Origin: a virus
Strand: one strand, 5' to 3'
Length of the DNA stretch: 24,417 nt
Virus record (IMG/VR): IMGVR_UViG_3300035698_015603
Span: 1-24,417 of that record
Made by a program: the position numbers and the translations under genes
Shown: one piece after another, positions 8,154-15,951 of the stretch
How the letters are laid out: every line of letters begins with the position of its first letter
How positions within the stretch are numbered: position 1 is the first letter of the stretch
The notes under the pieces: model-generated
The model's input: the letters and a program-made list of their open reading frames with translations, nothing else
The model's database searches: none
Told to the model about the DNA's origin: nothing

Positions 8154-9739
8154 TTCTCGTAGTAGACATCCCGCTCGTTCGGATCGAGGATGTCGAGATA
8201 GGTCTGCTCGAAGGCCTCGGCCGTCTCGGGCTCGACATTCGGATTCGCCAACGGGCGGAGCACGAGATCCCCGAGCGATTGCAGTTGGGGCTCGGCCGGC
8301 AGGCCCGCCGGCATCGGCTGGATATCGCCGTAGCCCGAACGCGAGGCGGCGGAGGCACTGTTCTCGCCGATCGCCGTCAGGTTCGACCAGAGCGCGCTCC
8401 AGAAGCCGCTCGGCTTCGCCACGGGCATCGTAGCAGCGAAGGCGTCGTTGAGCTGCTCATCGGTCGCGTCGGGGTTTTTGGCGAAGTCCCAGAATTGTTC
8501 CTTGGCCTGATGGTACGCCGTCTCGCTGGCCCGATCGCCGACGGGTCCAAACGTCCCGAACACCTCGTAATGGTCGTCGAGCGCCCGCGCCAGCATCTTC
8601 ACCGTCGGGCGGGCCAGGGGATCGGCGGGGTCGGTCGTCGCGTAGAGCTGGGCGCTGAACTGCTCGTACGTCGCGGGCCTCAGTTTGTGGGTCTTCGTGC
8701 GCAGATAGCTCAGCGCCCCGGCTCGCTCACTCGGATCATCCATCGCGGCGTTCACCTTGGCGAGCGCCTGCTGGTAGACGTCCGGATCGTTCATCGTCGG
8801 CGGGCCGTTAACGGCGATCGCCCGGGCGGCCTTGGCGACGGCCGGCTCGATCTGATCGTCCCGAATCCGCTGGGCCAGGGTCGTGACATCGAGCTTGCCC
8901 TCATAGGCATCGGCGATCAGGGCATCGGACGCCTGCTCTTTCGCCTCGACGGCCAGGCGGGTCTGCCGGGCCGATTCATCGTGGACGAAGCTCGCCAGGT
9001 CCGCCTTGATCCCACTGGCCTCATCGAGATCGAGGCCCCAGTCCTGTTGAAACTCGGGATCGCTGAGCAATTCGGCCGCCGCCGGCCATCCCGATTGACG
9101 CGCCACATCCTGAAGGTAGTCCTGGACGGCATCACGACGGGCGTCGATCGCCGCCTGAATCACGGCCCCGCCGATCCGGTGACGGTCGGACGCCGAATAG
9201 CGATCCCGGTACTGTTCGAACAATTCGCTCGCGGCGCCCACCTGATCGCTGCCCGCCAGGTCGAGAATCTCGGTGGTAATGTCTTCCAGCTCCAGGCCCT
9301 CCAGCGAGCCCGTCGTCTGATCGGCCCAGCTCGGGGCCGCCGCGTTGTAGCGCACTTCGAAGGCCGCCCGGGCATCGGTCGATAGCGGCTCGGCCAGACG
9401 CTCGAATTCGGCGTTGACCCGGTCGGGATATTGCTTGAGCTCCGCCTCGTAGCCGGTGACGTTCTGGCCCGTCTGGTCGTCCAGTGAGATCGCCGCCAGT
9501 TCGTCACGCCGCTCGGGCAACTGGCGCAGGTAGCCGATCTGATAGCTCTCCATCTGCCGCCACGCCCGACTGGCCGCCAGGCCGTCGGATCGTGCGATCC
9601 GCTTTTCGCCTGCCCGCTGGAGGCTGGCCCCGGCCCCGGCGATCGCCTGACCGATCCCGGCGGCCGCCCGGGCCCCGAAGCCCGCATACTGTTGCGTGCT
9701 CACCGTCGGGCCGGTCTGTTTATAGAGTTGTGGGACCAT
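8120..9739 (-). CDS. Internal virion (ejection) protein, gp15 position
   Basis: This protein of 539 residues is assigned mainly by position between the gp14-like and gp16-like genes, and by composition: long, soluble, almost wholly alpha-helical, acidic, with no signal peptide or transmembrane segment. T7 gp15 is longer (747 aa), so this would be a shorter relative. The N-terminus has a Gly/Ala-rich segment (AGFGARAAAGIGQAIAGAGASL) typical of phage internal or injected proteins; the rest holds repeated helical segments rich in D, E, A and R. The role is probably as part of the inner core and of the ejection tube through the periplasm. The start has AGGA nine bases upstream. The end overlaps the start of the giant protein gene by 34 nt. 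No catalytic motif is seen. Confidence 0.75.
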   Translation of the reverse strand: MVPQLYKQTGPTVSTQQYAGFGARAAAGIGQAIAGAGASLQRAGEKRIARSDGLAASRAWRQMESYQIGYLRQLPERRDELAAISLDDQTGQNVTGYEAELKQYPDRVNAEFERLAEPLSTDARAAFEVRYNAAAPSWADQTTGSLEGLELEDITTEILDLAGSDQVGAASELFEQYRDRYSASDRHRIGGAVIQAAIDARRDAVQDYLQDVARQSGWPAAAELLSDPEFQQDWGLDLDEASGIKADLASFVHDESARQTRLAVEAKEQASDALIADAYEGKLDVTTLAQRIRDDQIEPAVAKAARAIAVNGPPTMNDPDVYQQALAKVNAAMDDPSERAGALSYLRTKTHKLRPATYEQFSAQLYATTDPADPLARPTVKMLARALDDHYEVFGTFGPVGDRASETAYHQAKEQFWDFAKNPDATDEQLNDAFAATMPVAKPSGFWSALWSNLTAIGENSASAASRSGYGDIQPMPAGLPAEPQLQSLGDLVLRPLANPNVEPETAEAFEQTYLDILDPNERDVYYEKWRGKWTDLYK

Positions 9740-9751
9740 CTGGCAAATTCC

Positions 9752-10246
9752 TTAGAAACTGCTGAAGGCACCGATGATGCCGGATCTTTTCGCCGCGGAG
9801 GCGGCCTTGCGCATTTGCCTGGCGTCGGCGTGCAGGGCGGAGACTTCGTTGCGGAAGTTCCGGGCGGCCATCATGCGATCCAGGACCGCCGCCTGATTGC
9901 TTCGCCGCATCAGATGGCCCGGGGCGCCGTCGAGTGTCACGCCGGCGGCCCCGAAGATCGCCCGCTGCGTGGCCATCGCCCGTCGCCGCTGTTCGTTGCC
10001 CTGGATCTGCGTCCAGATTCCCTGCTGGCGGACCTGCTCGGCCTCCAGCTCTTTGGCCTTGGCCGAGGCCTTCAGACTCCGCGACTGCTGAAAACCGGAA
10101 TAGATCGAGCCCACCGCCCCGGCGACCGCTCCGACAGCCGCCATCGCGCCGCCGGCGCCGCCACCGCCACCGCCACCGCTGCCGCCGCCGGGTTGCATGC
10201 TGATTTTGCCCGTGTCCGGATTATAGACGTTGATTGAGCCGGCCAT
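9752..10246 (-). CDS. Internal virion protein, gp14-like
   Basis: A protein of 164 residues (T7 gp14 is 196). After a short polar start it has a run of Gly at about 20-31 and then a hydrophobic Gly/Ala/Val segment about 33-50 (AMAAVGAVAGAVGSIYSGF), followed by a long basic helical part rich in K, A, R, E and Q. A hydrophobic Gly/Ala segment followed by a basic helix is typical of the small internal core protein that inserts in the outer membrane on ejection. The GAAGVTLDGAPGHLM motif is characteristic of these podovirus proteins. The start ATG shares one base with the tubular B stop (TGATG), so translation is probably coupled. It lies just before the gp15-position gene. Confidence 0.8.
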   Translation of the reverse strand: MAGSINVYNPDTGKISMQPGGGSGGGGGGGAGGAMAAVGAVAGAVGSIYSGFQQSRSLKASAKAKELEAEQVRQQGIWTQIQGNEQRRRAMATQRAIFGAAGVTLDGAPGHLMRRSNQAAVLDRMMAARNFRNEVSALHADARQMRKAASAAKRSGIIGAFSSF

Positions 10247-12627
10247 CAGTGGATCTCCAGAGTGGGGACAATGGCCCGGACGGTCATCGGCCAGGGTTGC
10301 TTTTGGATGATGGATAGCTCGGCCGCGTCGGTCGAATAGCTCGTCTCAATGCCGATCCGCCGGTCGCCGGTAAACAGATCCGGCACGCCGCCGAGGATGG
10401 GGGCCCCCTCGATCCGCCACGAGGGCTCGAACAGATGATCGCTGTCGGGCCCGACGCTCGCGCCGAGGGTTTGGTAGAAACTGATCACGGCGTGATTGAT
10501 CGCCTTCGGCCGGCCCCAGGTCGCCCCCTGCTGGCCGGCCAGGTCGTAGCGGACCGTCCGCAGCGTCGAGGTGTAGGCCAGGCCGAGGTGGACGGTGGTC
10601 GCACTATTGGCCAGTGTCACCTGCCCCTCGGCCACGGTCCCGGTCACCGGCCCACCGTCGGCCAGGCCGGCGATCGAGCACGCTTCCAAATGCCCGATGC
10701 CGGCAAAGGTCGTCGCGGCCGAGTCATCGTAGCTGATGGCCGAATCCACGAATACCTGATCGCACGGATCATCGCCACAGGCCCACGGCGAGAGGTATTC
10801 GATATAGCGGACGGTATTGGCGTCCACGGTCCGGGCGACGGCCAGCCAGAGCTCATCCTCGCTCTCGGTGCCGCTGCCGGGGACGACGCAGAGACTCTCG
10901 ACCACACCGTCACCGCCCAGGCTGTGCGTGCCCCACGCGACGACCTGATAGTTGCGATCGTAGGTGAAGCCGATCAGCGTACCGTCCGCCCGGGCCGCCC
11001 AGAGCAGGGTGTAGGGCTGATTGGTCCAGGCCATCGCGGTCAGGCCGCCGGTCGTGACATGCTCGGCGAACAGGGTCAGGTCCGGGGCGACCAGGGCATC
11101 CGCTTCGTAGGAGTACAGCACCTCGCGCAACTTGCGGCCGCCGCGCTGAAGGACCAGCAGTAGATTGTCCGCCACCACGGGGGCGACATCCGCACAGCCG
11201 ATCGCCAGGGTATTGGTGATCGTCGGTAAGTTGTTCGGGGTAATGCCGATCGATTCATCCATCGGGCCCACCTCGAAGAGCGAGCCGCTGGTCCCGGCGA
11301 TCAGGCCGCGCCGACGCTGCGCCGCCAGCCAGAGGATCGGGTCCTGTTCCGCACGGCCGAGCTGATACCCGAACGCATCGGCATCCGTCCCTTCGCCCAC
11401 GTCGAAGCTGTCGTATTCGCCCGTCGCCGAGAACCAGAGATTCAGCGGCTGGTGCGTCGTACTCGCGACCACCAGGCGATCGTTGTAGGTCGCGACGGCG
11501 GAGGGATAGCCGCGAGCCGGGCTCCAGGCCCCCTCGCTCCATCGCACGGTCGCGTCCGTCGAGGCCAGGGTCCGGACGACCGTCGCGGTGACGTTGCAGG
11601 GGTCGGTGTAGGCCGTGATCTCGACCGCCCCGGTGTGCATCGTGGCGTGGACCCAGAGATTGTACGTCACGCTGCCCGAGGTATAGGCCGTCAGGGCCGC
11701 GCGGACCAGCAGGTCCTGGCCGGTGTCGTTATCGTAGACGGTCTCGGTGGTCGAGCTGCTGCCGGTGGAACTGAACACGGTATAGGCCGCCCAGGTCACG
11801 CCGTCGTCGTACGAGATCTGGAGCTCGGCCGTCCCGACCCAATTGCCCGAGAGGGTCCACTGAAAGTTGTTGGTCGATTGGAGGATGAGCTCATCGCTCG
11901 GCGTATTGATATCGTCGATCTCGTTGAAGGTCCCATTGCTCGATTGCACCTCCACGAGATCGCGCAGCCGCCAGAGTCCGCCGACGTCGTCGGCCTCGAA
12001 CGTGGCGGCCGAGGCGACCAGGTTGACGTCACCGGTGACGGCATCGGCCGCGATCGTGGCGCCGGTGAGATTCTCATCGAGGAACGGGCCATCGGTAATC
12101 GGGGCATCGGCGATCGACCAGTCGTTATGATCGGTCCGCACCAATTTCTGGGGCCAGTCGGTGCCGTCCAATAGCCACATGACATCGGCATTCTGGACGA
12201 CCTGGATCTCGTCGATTTCGTTGGCGTCGAACGGCGTCACCAGCTCGTAGATCGAGTCATCGTCGTCGGTCACGCGCCCGTGCTCGCGGCAGACCTGCAT
12301 CGTCAGATCGGTGAACGCCAGAACGTAGACATCGTCGGCCGAGTAGCGAAACGGGATCAGTCGGCAGGCCTGATTGGCGTCCGTGGGCCCCACGTAGACC
12401 GTCCCCGGCCGGCGGACGGCGGGGCCCTGGGGGATCGCCACCATATTGGTCAGTTCCGCCAGGCACGTATAGTACCGCTCGGCGTCGATGCGGGCCGCCG
12501 CCAGGGGCGACAGCTCACCGCCGGTAAAACTCGACTGCATCAGCGTCATCGACGTGGCCGAGGCCACCGTCGCCAGAAACACACAGAGCAGAAGTGAAAG
12601 ATCGTGGCTGTTGGCTCTTCGTTTCAT
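10246..12627 (-). CDS. Tail tubular protein B (gp12-like nozzle) with N-terminal signal peptide
   Basis: 793 residues, essentially the T7 gp12 length (794). Family features run throughout: SSFTGGELSPLAAARIDAERYYTCLAEL at the normal N-terminus, PAVRRPGTVYVG, LIPFRYS, YNDRLVVAST...LWFSATGEYDSF, GRKLREVLYSYEAD, DLTLFAEHV and DGTLIGFTYDR. It forms the distal tail nozzle with the tubular A ring. The first 26 residues are extra relative to the expected family start: KRR, a Leu-rich core (LSLLLCVFLATV) and an ASA cleavage site. The start at 12627 overlaps the tubular A stop by four bases (ATGA), which supports it. The internal ATG at 12549, which would give the normal family N-terminus, has no SD. 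Family assignment is firm; the signal peptide depends on the start. Confidence 0.9.
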   Translation of the reverse strand: MKRRANSHDLSLLLCVFLATVASATSMTLMQSSFTGGELSPLAAARIDAERYYTCLAELTNMVAIPQGPAVRRPGTVYVGPTDANQACRLIPFRYSADDVYVLAFTDLTMQVCREHGRVTDDDDSIYELVTPFDANEIDEIQVVQNADVMWLLDGTDWPQKLVRTDHNDWSIADAPITDGPFLDENLTGATIAADAVTGDVNLVASAATFEADDVGGLWRLRDLVEVQSSNGTFNEIDDINTPSDELILQSTNNFQWTLSGNWVGTAELQISYDDGVTWAAYTVFSSTGSSSTTETVYDNDTGQDLLVRAALTAYTSGSVTYNLWVHATMHTGAVEITAYTDPCNVTATVVRTLASTDATVRWSEGAWSPARGYPSAVATYNDRLVVASTTHQPLNLWFSATGEYDSFDVGEGTDADAFGYQLGRAEQDPILWLAAQRRRGLIAGTSGSLFEVGPMDESIGITPNNLPTITNTLAIGCADVAPVVADNLLLVLQRGGRKLREVLYSYEADALVAPDLTLFAEHVTTGGLTAMAWTNQPYTLLWAARADGTLIGFTYDRNYQVVAWGTHSLGGDGVVESLCVVPGSGTESEDELWLAVARTVDANTVRYIEYLSPWACGDDPCDQVFVDSAISYDDSAATTFAGIGHLEACSIAGLADGGPVTGTVAEGQVTLANSATTVHLGLAYTSTLRTVRYDLAGQQGATWGRPKAINHAVISFYQTLGASVGPDSDHLFEPSWRIEGAPILGGVPDLFTGDRRIGIETSYSTDAAELSIIQKQPWPMTVRAIVPTLEIH

Positions 12628-13208
12628 CGGCGGCTGTTCGTCCAGGTCGTTGCTTGGATCGTTTCGGGGCTCTGCTCGGCCGAGTCGACGAATCGGCCCA
12701 GGGGCAGGCAGACGCGCTCGTACCAGATCTTGAGTTGCTCCTGCTGGGTCTCGCTGCTCGGCAGGGCCATCGAGAGAAACGCCCCCATCCGCAGGACCAA
12801 CGCCTCGACGAGACAGGCGTCGTAGAGCGACGTATCGTTAGTCCGCCGAATGTAGAGGATCTTCACCTCGGTCTCATCGGTATAGAGCAGCCGCCCGGCG
12901 GGGGTCCATCGGCTGTCCAGATCCTCCATACGTATCACACGCAGGCAGTCGGGCGGCAGCGAGTAGGCGTAGTCGTAGCCCCAGGCGGGCGTCGTGGTCA
13001 GGGCGGCCGAGATATCCGCCGGGACTTGCAGGCACTTCCAGTCGTGGGACCGCGCGACCACGTCGAACGTCAGCGGCCAATAGAGCTTACAGAGGCGGGC
13101 CTCTTTCGGCACCGTCTCGTCATCGCTGAATTCCAGTTCGTGGATCTGCTGGCTGGATCCCGCCTGGCCGAGGCTCATATTACAGATGTCGATAATCGAA
13201 CAGCTCAT
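12624..13208 (-). CDS. Tail tubular protein A (gp11-like)
   Basis: 194 residues, against 196 in T7 gp11. This adaptor ring joins the portal to the tail nozzle. Recognisable family pattern: SIIDICNMSLGQAG at the N-terminus, KEARLCKLYWPLTFDVVARSHDWKC, then a short beta stretch with WGYDYAYSLPPDCLRVIRM (the aromatic-rich 'lPaDclRv' signature), and a C-terminal helix with MGAFLSMALPSSETQQEQL. A longer upstream frame is open, but the start at 13208 is chosen because GGAG lies six bases before the ATG and the family N-terminus begins there. It overlaps tubular B by four bases. There is no signal peptide, in contrast to its partner. Confidence 0.9.
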   Translation of the reverse strand: MSCSIIDICNMSLGQAGSSQQIHELEFSDDETVPKEARLCKLYWPLTFDVVARSHDWKCLQVPADISAALTTTPAWGYDYAYSLPPDCLRVIRMEDLDSRWTPAGRLLYTDETEVKILYIRRTNDTSLYDACLVEALVLRMGAFLSMALPSSETQQEQLKIWYERVCLPLGRFVDSAEQSPETIQATTWTNSRR

Positions 13209-13221
13209 CAGGTTCTCCTGG

Positions 13222-13965
13222 CTAGGGGTAGCGACTGCGGAGGCCGCCGCCGGCGTATCGGCTGCGGATTCCGACGGGCCTGTGCGGCCTCGCATCGACT
13301 TCGGCTTCGGCGGTGAAGATGGAGCCCGGATCGGCCGCCAGGGCCGCCAGTTGCTCGGTCGAAAGAAGGGCGTCGAATAGATACGCCCGCGTGACGGTAC
13401 AGTGCCCTCCGATCCCGATCGCGCTGGTGGTACTGTCCGTCTTGGGACTGGCTCCCGCTGCTGCCGACGCAATCTCGGTGCCGTCACTGTAGGCCCTCGC
13501 TGTATCCGCTACGGTGTCCCAGGCCAGGCTCAGCATCATCTCCGACGCCACCTCGGTCGTCGTGAGCGTCGCCACCGTGTAGCCCGTGCCATTGTGATTG
13601 AGCTTGAAATAGGCATTGGTGCTGTAGCGCTGCCAGGCGAGCGTGCTGTCGCCGATGTACAGGACCGACTGCCAGGCGTCCAGCGTCACGCCATCGTGCC
13701 ACAGGCAGACGGTATAGGCCGACCCGAAACTGTTGTGCCAGCTTTGAAAGCTCTGCGTAATCGGCGTCGCAAAGCCCGTCGCCCCCTCGGTGGTCCCGAC
13801 CATCGTACCGGTCCCGGCGATATTGTCGCCATCGTCGGCCCGGTTGTCGAAGACGTAGACGCCCAGCATATGGCTGTACAGGTCGTGGCCCGTATCGAGC
13901 GTATGGGCCAGGGCCATCGAGCCCCAGCAGAGCACCGCCATTGCCATCAGCAGGAGAGATCGCAT
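13222..13965 (-). CDS. LamG/concanavalin A-like domain protein with signal peptide
   Basis: A protein of 247 residues. Residues about 1-20 are a strong Sec signal peptide (MRSLLLMAMAVLCW, ALA before HTLD). The rest follows the LamG/ConA-like jelly-roll pattern: LGVYVFDNRADDG near the start, YTVCLWHDGV, LSLAWDTVADTARAYSDGTEIASA, and the terminal TRAYLFDALLSTEQLAALAADPGSIF motif that ends many LamG domains. Such domains bind carbohydrate or protein. In a tail cluster it could be a minor tail or adhesin subunit, or a secreted lectin. The start abuts the previous stop (TAGATG) with only a GGTGG upstream, so coupling is likely. The C-terminus ends in two RSRY motifs separated by a Gly run. The fold call is moderately sure; the role is inference. 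Confidence 0.72.
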   Translation of the reverse strand: MRSLLLMAMAVLCWGSMALAHTLDTGHDLYSHMLGVYVFDNRADDGDNIAGTGTMVGTTEGATGFATPITQSFQSWHNSFGSAYTVCLWHDGVTLDAWQSVLYIGDSTLAWQRYSTNAYFKLNHNGTGYTVATLTTTEVASEMMLSLAWDTVADTARAYSDGTEIASAAAGASPKTDSTTSAIGIGGHCTVTRAYLFDALLSTEQLAALAADPGSIFTAEAEVDARPHRPVGIRSRYAGGGLRSRYP

Positions 13966-14589
13966 CTAATACCACCGCACATCCGCATAGAGGGTCGTCG
14001 CCGCCTCGCAGGTCGTGGCGATCAGCAGCACGCGCTTATAGCCTCGCAGGTCCACGCGGTAGACGGCAATCCGATCGGCGGCCGAGTCGACGATACTGTT
14101 GGCGTCGGCCGTCCCGCTCAGGACGTAGTGCACGGCGGTCATCGTATCACAGAAGACGTTGCTGTGTGGGCCCACCTGCTTGCCGCCGGTCAGCGTGAGA
14201 ATCCCGCCCAGCATGAAGTGGTCCGCCTGCGTCCGGCTGCCCGTGGCCGTATCGAGATAGACGTTGTCGGCCGCGACCCAGAGCTCGACGACGTAGGCGT
14301 TGGCGTCGGCCGTGCATTGGAACCGCATCTCCAGGCCGGTGACATCGTTGGGCACCGTCCAGAGGATCGAGTTGGCGTCGGTCAGGGCACTGGCGCTGGC
14401 GTAGTCGCGATCCGCTACCGCGAGCGTCGCGTTGGCATCGGTGATCGTGCCGATCTCCAGCCAGCCGGCGGTCGGCGTCACGATCTTGACCGGGGTGACC
14501 GGCGTATCCACGCGCGTCCGCTCGATCGCCATCAGCATCGGCAGGGACGCCAGGATCAGGACGGTACAAATTAACGGCAGTCGTTTCAT
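13966..14589 (-). CDS. Signal-peptide-bearing protein of unknown function in the tail cluster
   Basis: A protein of 207 residues with no family I recognise. Residues about 1-21 are a signal peptide (MKRLPL, hydrophobic core, LMA). The mature part is predicted mostly beta, rich in T, A, D and V, like phage tail or decoration proteins. A T/A-DAN motif occurs four times (residues 51, 71, 95 and 162), mostly followed by a hydrophobic strand, suggesting repeated beta-turns. The start is fixed by GAGG seven bases upstream of ATG, 10 nt after the glycosyltransferase gene. It ends in TAG directly before the LamG gene ATG. It is probably a partner of the LamG protein, or a surface-exposed virion component. 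Confidence 0.7.
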   Translation of the reverse strand: MKRLPLICTVLILASLPMLMAIERTRVDTPVTPVKIVTPTAGWLEIGTITDANATLAVADRDYASASALTDANSILWTVPNDVTGLEMRFQCTADANAYVVELWVAADNVYLDTATGSRTQADHFMLGGILTLTGGKQVGPHSNVFCDTMTAVHYVLSGTADANSIVDSAADRIAVYRVDLRGYKRVLLIATTCEAATTLYADVRWY

Positions 14590-14599
14590 TTTGGCACCT

Positions 14600-15193
14600 C
14601 TAAACAGGATGTTGACAGATGACATTCGGGTGAGCGACGATCTCGATCCCGGCCGCCCGGGCGTGATCGCAGAAATATTCATCGTCCGATCGAACCAGCA
14701 GTTCCCGATCGTCGGGCGTCGCATGGTGAATCTCGGTCAAAAACCACGGCCAGGGCAGGGCGTCGACGAGGGCCCGGCGAATCAGCAGGCACGCGGTCCC
14801 GGCTCGATCGACGGTGAAGGGCCCCGGCGGCAATGGCTCCTGGCGAGGGCGATAGCCGACGCGATCGGTGACGTTCCAGCAGGGGACGCCGTTCTGATCG
14901 ATGGGGCAGAGGCCGGCGGCGATCGGGACATTCAAATCGATCAGGCGGGCGAGGGCATCGGGCGGTGGCTTCACGTCGGCATCGAGGAAGAGGATCGCCT
15001 CGGCCTCCCGGTGACACTCGACCAGGAAGTTTCGCTGGGCATCGATGTAATTGCCCGGCACCACGTCCCAGGTCAATTGCCCCCAGACCGAGCCCGCCGC
15101 CCGGCGAAGCGCCATCTGGAACTGAACCCACTGGGCCGTCTGGACTGCGACCTTCAGGTCCGTTCGCACACAAGTCGCGATGACGATATTCAT
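14600..15193 (-). CDS. GT-A type glycosyltransferase, second of a tandem pair
   Basis: A protein of 197 residues starting at MNIVIATC, set by a four-base ATGA overlap with the upstream glycosyltransferase. The pattern is a GT-A fold: beta-alpha-beta N-terminus, RNFLVECHREAEAILFLDADV with the metal-binding DAD at 71-73, PPPDALARLIDLNVPIAAGLCP after it, GTACLLIRRALVDAL, then SDDEYFCDHARAAGI (acidic catalytic motif) and a final ICQH metal-ligand His. It aligns motif by motif with the product of the preceding gene, so the two are diverged tandem paralogues. It would transfer a sugar from a nucleotide-sugar donor. Substrate unknown: virion proteins, host surface glycan or DNA base are all possible. 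There is no signal peptide, so it acts in the cytoplasm. Confidence 0.8.
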   Translation of the reverse strand: MNIVIATCVRTDLKVAVQTAQWVQFQMALRRAAGSVWGQLTWDVVPGNYIDAQRNFLVECHREAEAILFLDADVKPPPDALARLIDLNVPIAAGLCPIDQNGVPCWNVTDRVGYRPRQEPLPPGPFTVDRAGTACLLIRRALVDALPWPWFLTEIHHATPDDRELLVRSDDEYFCDHARAAGIEIVAHPNVICQHPV

Positions 15194-15858
15194 AGGGCCA
15201 CCCGATTGAAATGGTCGCAGGTGCAGGTGACATCGACGAACAACGGATAGCCGCACTCGATCGCGCGGTGAGCGAAATAGACGTCCTCACCGTAGACCAC
15301 GTCGCGGTCCTGATCATCGAGCGGCTGATAGAGCACATCGTACCAGGGCCAGCCGATCGCTCCGAACACGTCCCAGCGACTGAGCACACAGGAGCCGGCC
15401 ACCGCCTCGACCTCGATCAAGGGATAGCCCGCCTCTTCGCCCAGCTCGATTCGCGGATCGACGGCGGTACACCATTGGCCATCCCGCTTGAAGCTCCACA
15501 TTTTGCAGCGCCCGATCTGCATCGGGTAGATCCCGGCGACGATGGGCTTATCGTGGGCCAGCAGTCGCTCGATCATATCGGGCTGCGGCAGGACATCGGA
15601 ATCCAGTGTCAGGATATGCGTATAGGGCCGCTTGGCCCGCGCGGCGATCTGTATGATGACGTTGCGGCCCCGCTCGCAGGCGTTGCTGGGGCTGAACATG
15701 AATTCGACGTCCAGTCGCGTCGCGCCGGGCTGCCAGGCCAGGCGGTCGGCCCACTGGATCGTTCGGATATCGCCCCTCATCTCCGTACCGATCGGCATGG
15801 CGATCAGGATGCGAGGTCCGTGGTGCCGGCGACATCTTAGTTTTCGTTTCGTTGTCAT
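15190..15858 (-). CDS. GT-A type (family 2-like) glycosyltransferase, first of a tandem pair
   Basis: A protein of 222 residues from the ATG at 15858, chosen because GGAG lies nine bases upstream; ATG codons at 15873 and 15891 are open but lack a good SD. GT-A features: RILIAMP strand, SNACERGRNVIIQIAARAK, THILTLDSDV with the DSD metal site at 86-88, PQPDMIERLLAHDKPIVAGIYP, EAVAGSCVLSRWDVF, YGEDVYFAHRAIECGYPLF with the ED catalytic pair, and a terminal CDHF His. This layout is common in small phage-encoded glycosyltransferases. It overlaps its paralogue by four bases, so the pair is co-translated, perhaps as two sequential transferases. It lies between the capsid decoration gene and the tail genes, pointing to virion modification, but the target is unknown. 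Confidence 0.83.
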   Translation of the reverse strand: MTTKRKLRCRRHHGPRILIAMPIGTEMRGDIRTIQWADRLAWQPGATRLDVEFMFSPSNACERGRNVIIQIAARAKRPYTHILTLDSDVLPQPDMIERLLAHDKPIVAGIYPMQIGRCKMWSFKRDGQWCTAVDPRIELGEEAGYPLIEVEAVAGSCVLSRWDVFGAIGWPWYDVLYQPLDDQDRDVVYGEDVYFAHRAIECGYPLFVDVTCTCDHFNRVAL

Positions 15859-15890
15859 GGTGGCTTGCTCCATTTTCAAAGGGTGCCCCA

Positions 15891-15927
15891 CGGGCGCCGG
15901 GTCGCAAGAACAAGCCGGCGACGCCCG
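15891..15927 (-). promoter_or_regulatory. Intergenic RNA hairpin between decoration protein and glycosyltransferase genes
   Basis: On the minus strand CGGGCGTCG (15927-15919) can pair with CGGCGCCCG (15899-15891), a 9-bp stem with one G-U and a 19-nt loop. No T-run follows, so it is not a standard intrinsic terminator. A role in RNA processing, or in separating capsid from glycosyltransferase expression, is possible. It lies in the 93-nt gap before the glycosyltransferase start. Confidence 0.4.
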
Positions 15928-15951
15928 GGAGCATAAAAGGTTTCGGTTGGG

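Noticed and set aside
6174-8162. 662-codon plus-strand open frame
   Set aside because: It lies wholly antisense to the giant internal protein gene. Composition is the Arg/His/Gly/Leu mixture expected from the reverse of GC-rich codons, with no domain and no gap for a promoter.
8111-9385. 424-codon plus-strand open frame
   Set aside because: Antisense to the gp15-position gene; no recognisable motif; typical GC-rich shadow frame.
12624-13487. Longer tubular A start at 13487
   Set aside because: The extra 93 residues are a translation of the LamG gene in another frame. The SD and family N-terminus both place the start at 13208.
13402-14574. 390-codon plus-strand open frame
   Set aside because: Antisense to the two signal-peptide genes; His/Arg/Gly-rich shadow.
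13966-14724. Longer starts for the 207-aa protein (14724) and, likewise, for the second glycosyltransferase (15256)
   Set aside because: The extensions read through the preceding genes out of frame. GAGG before 14589 and the ATGA overlap at 15193 mark the real starts.
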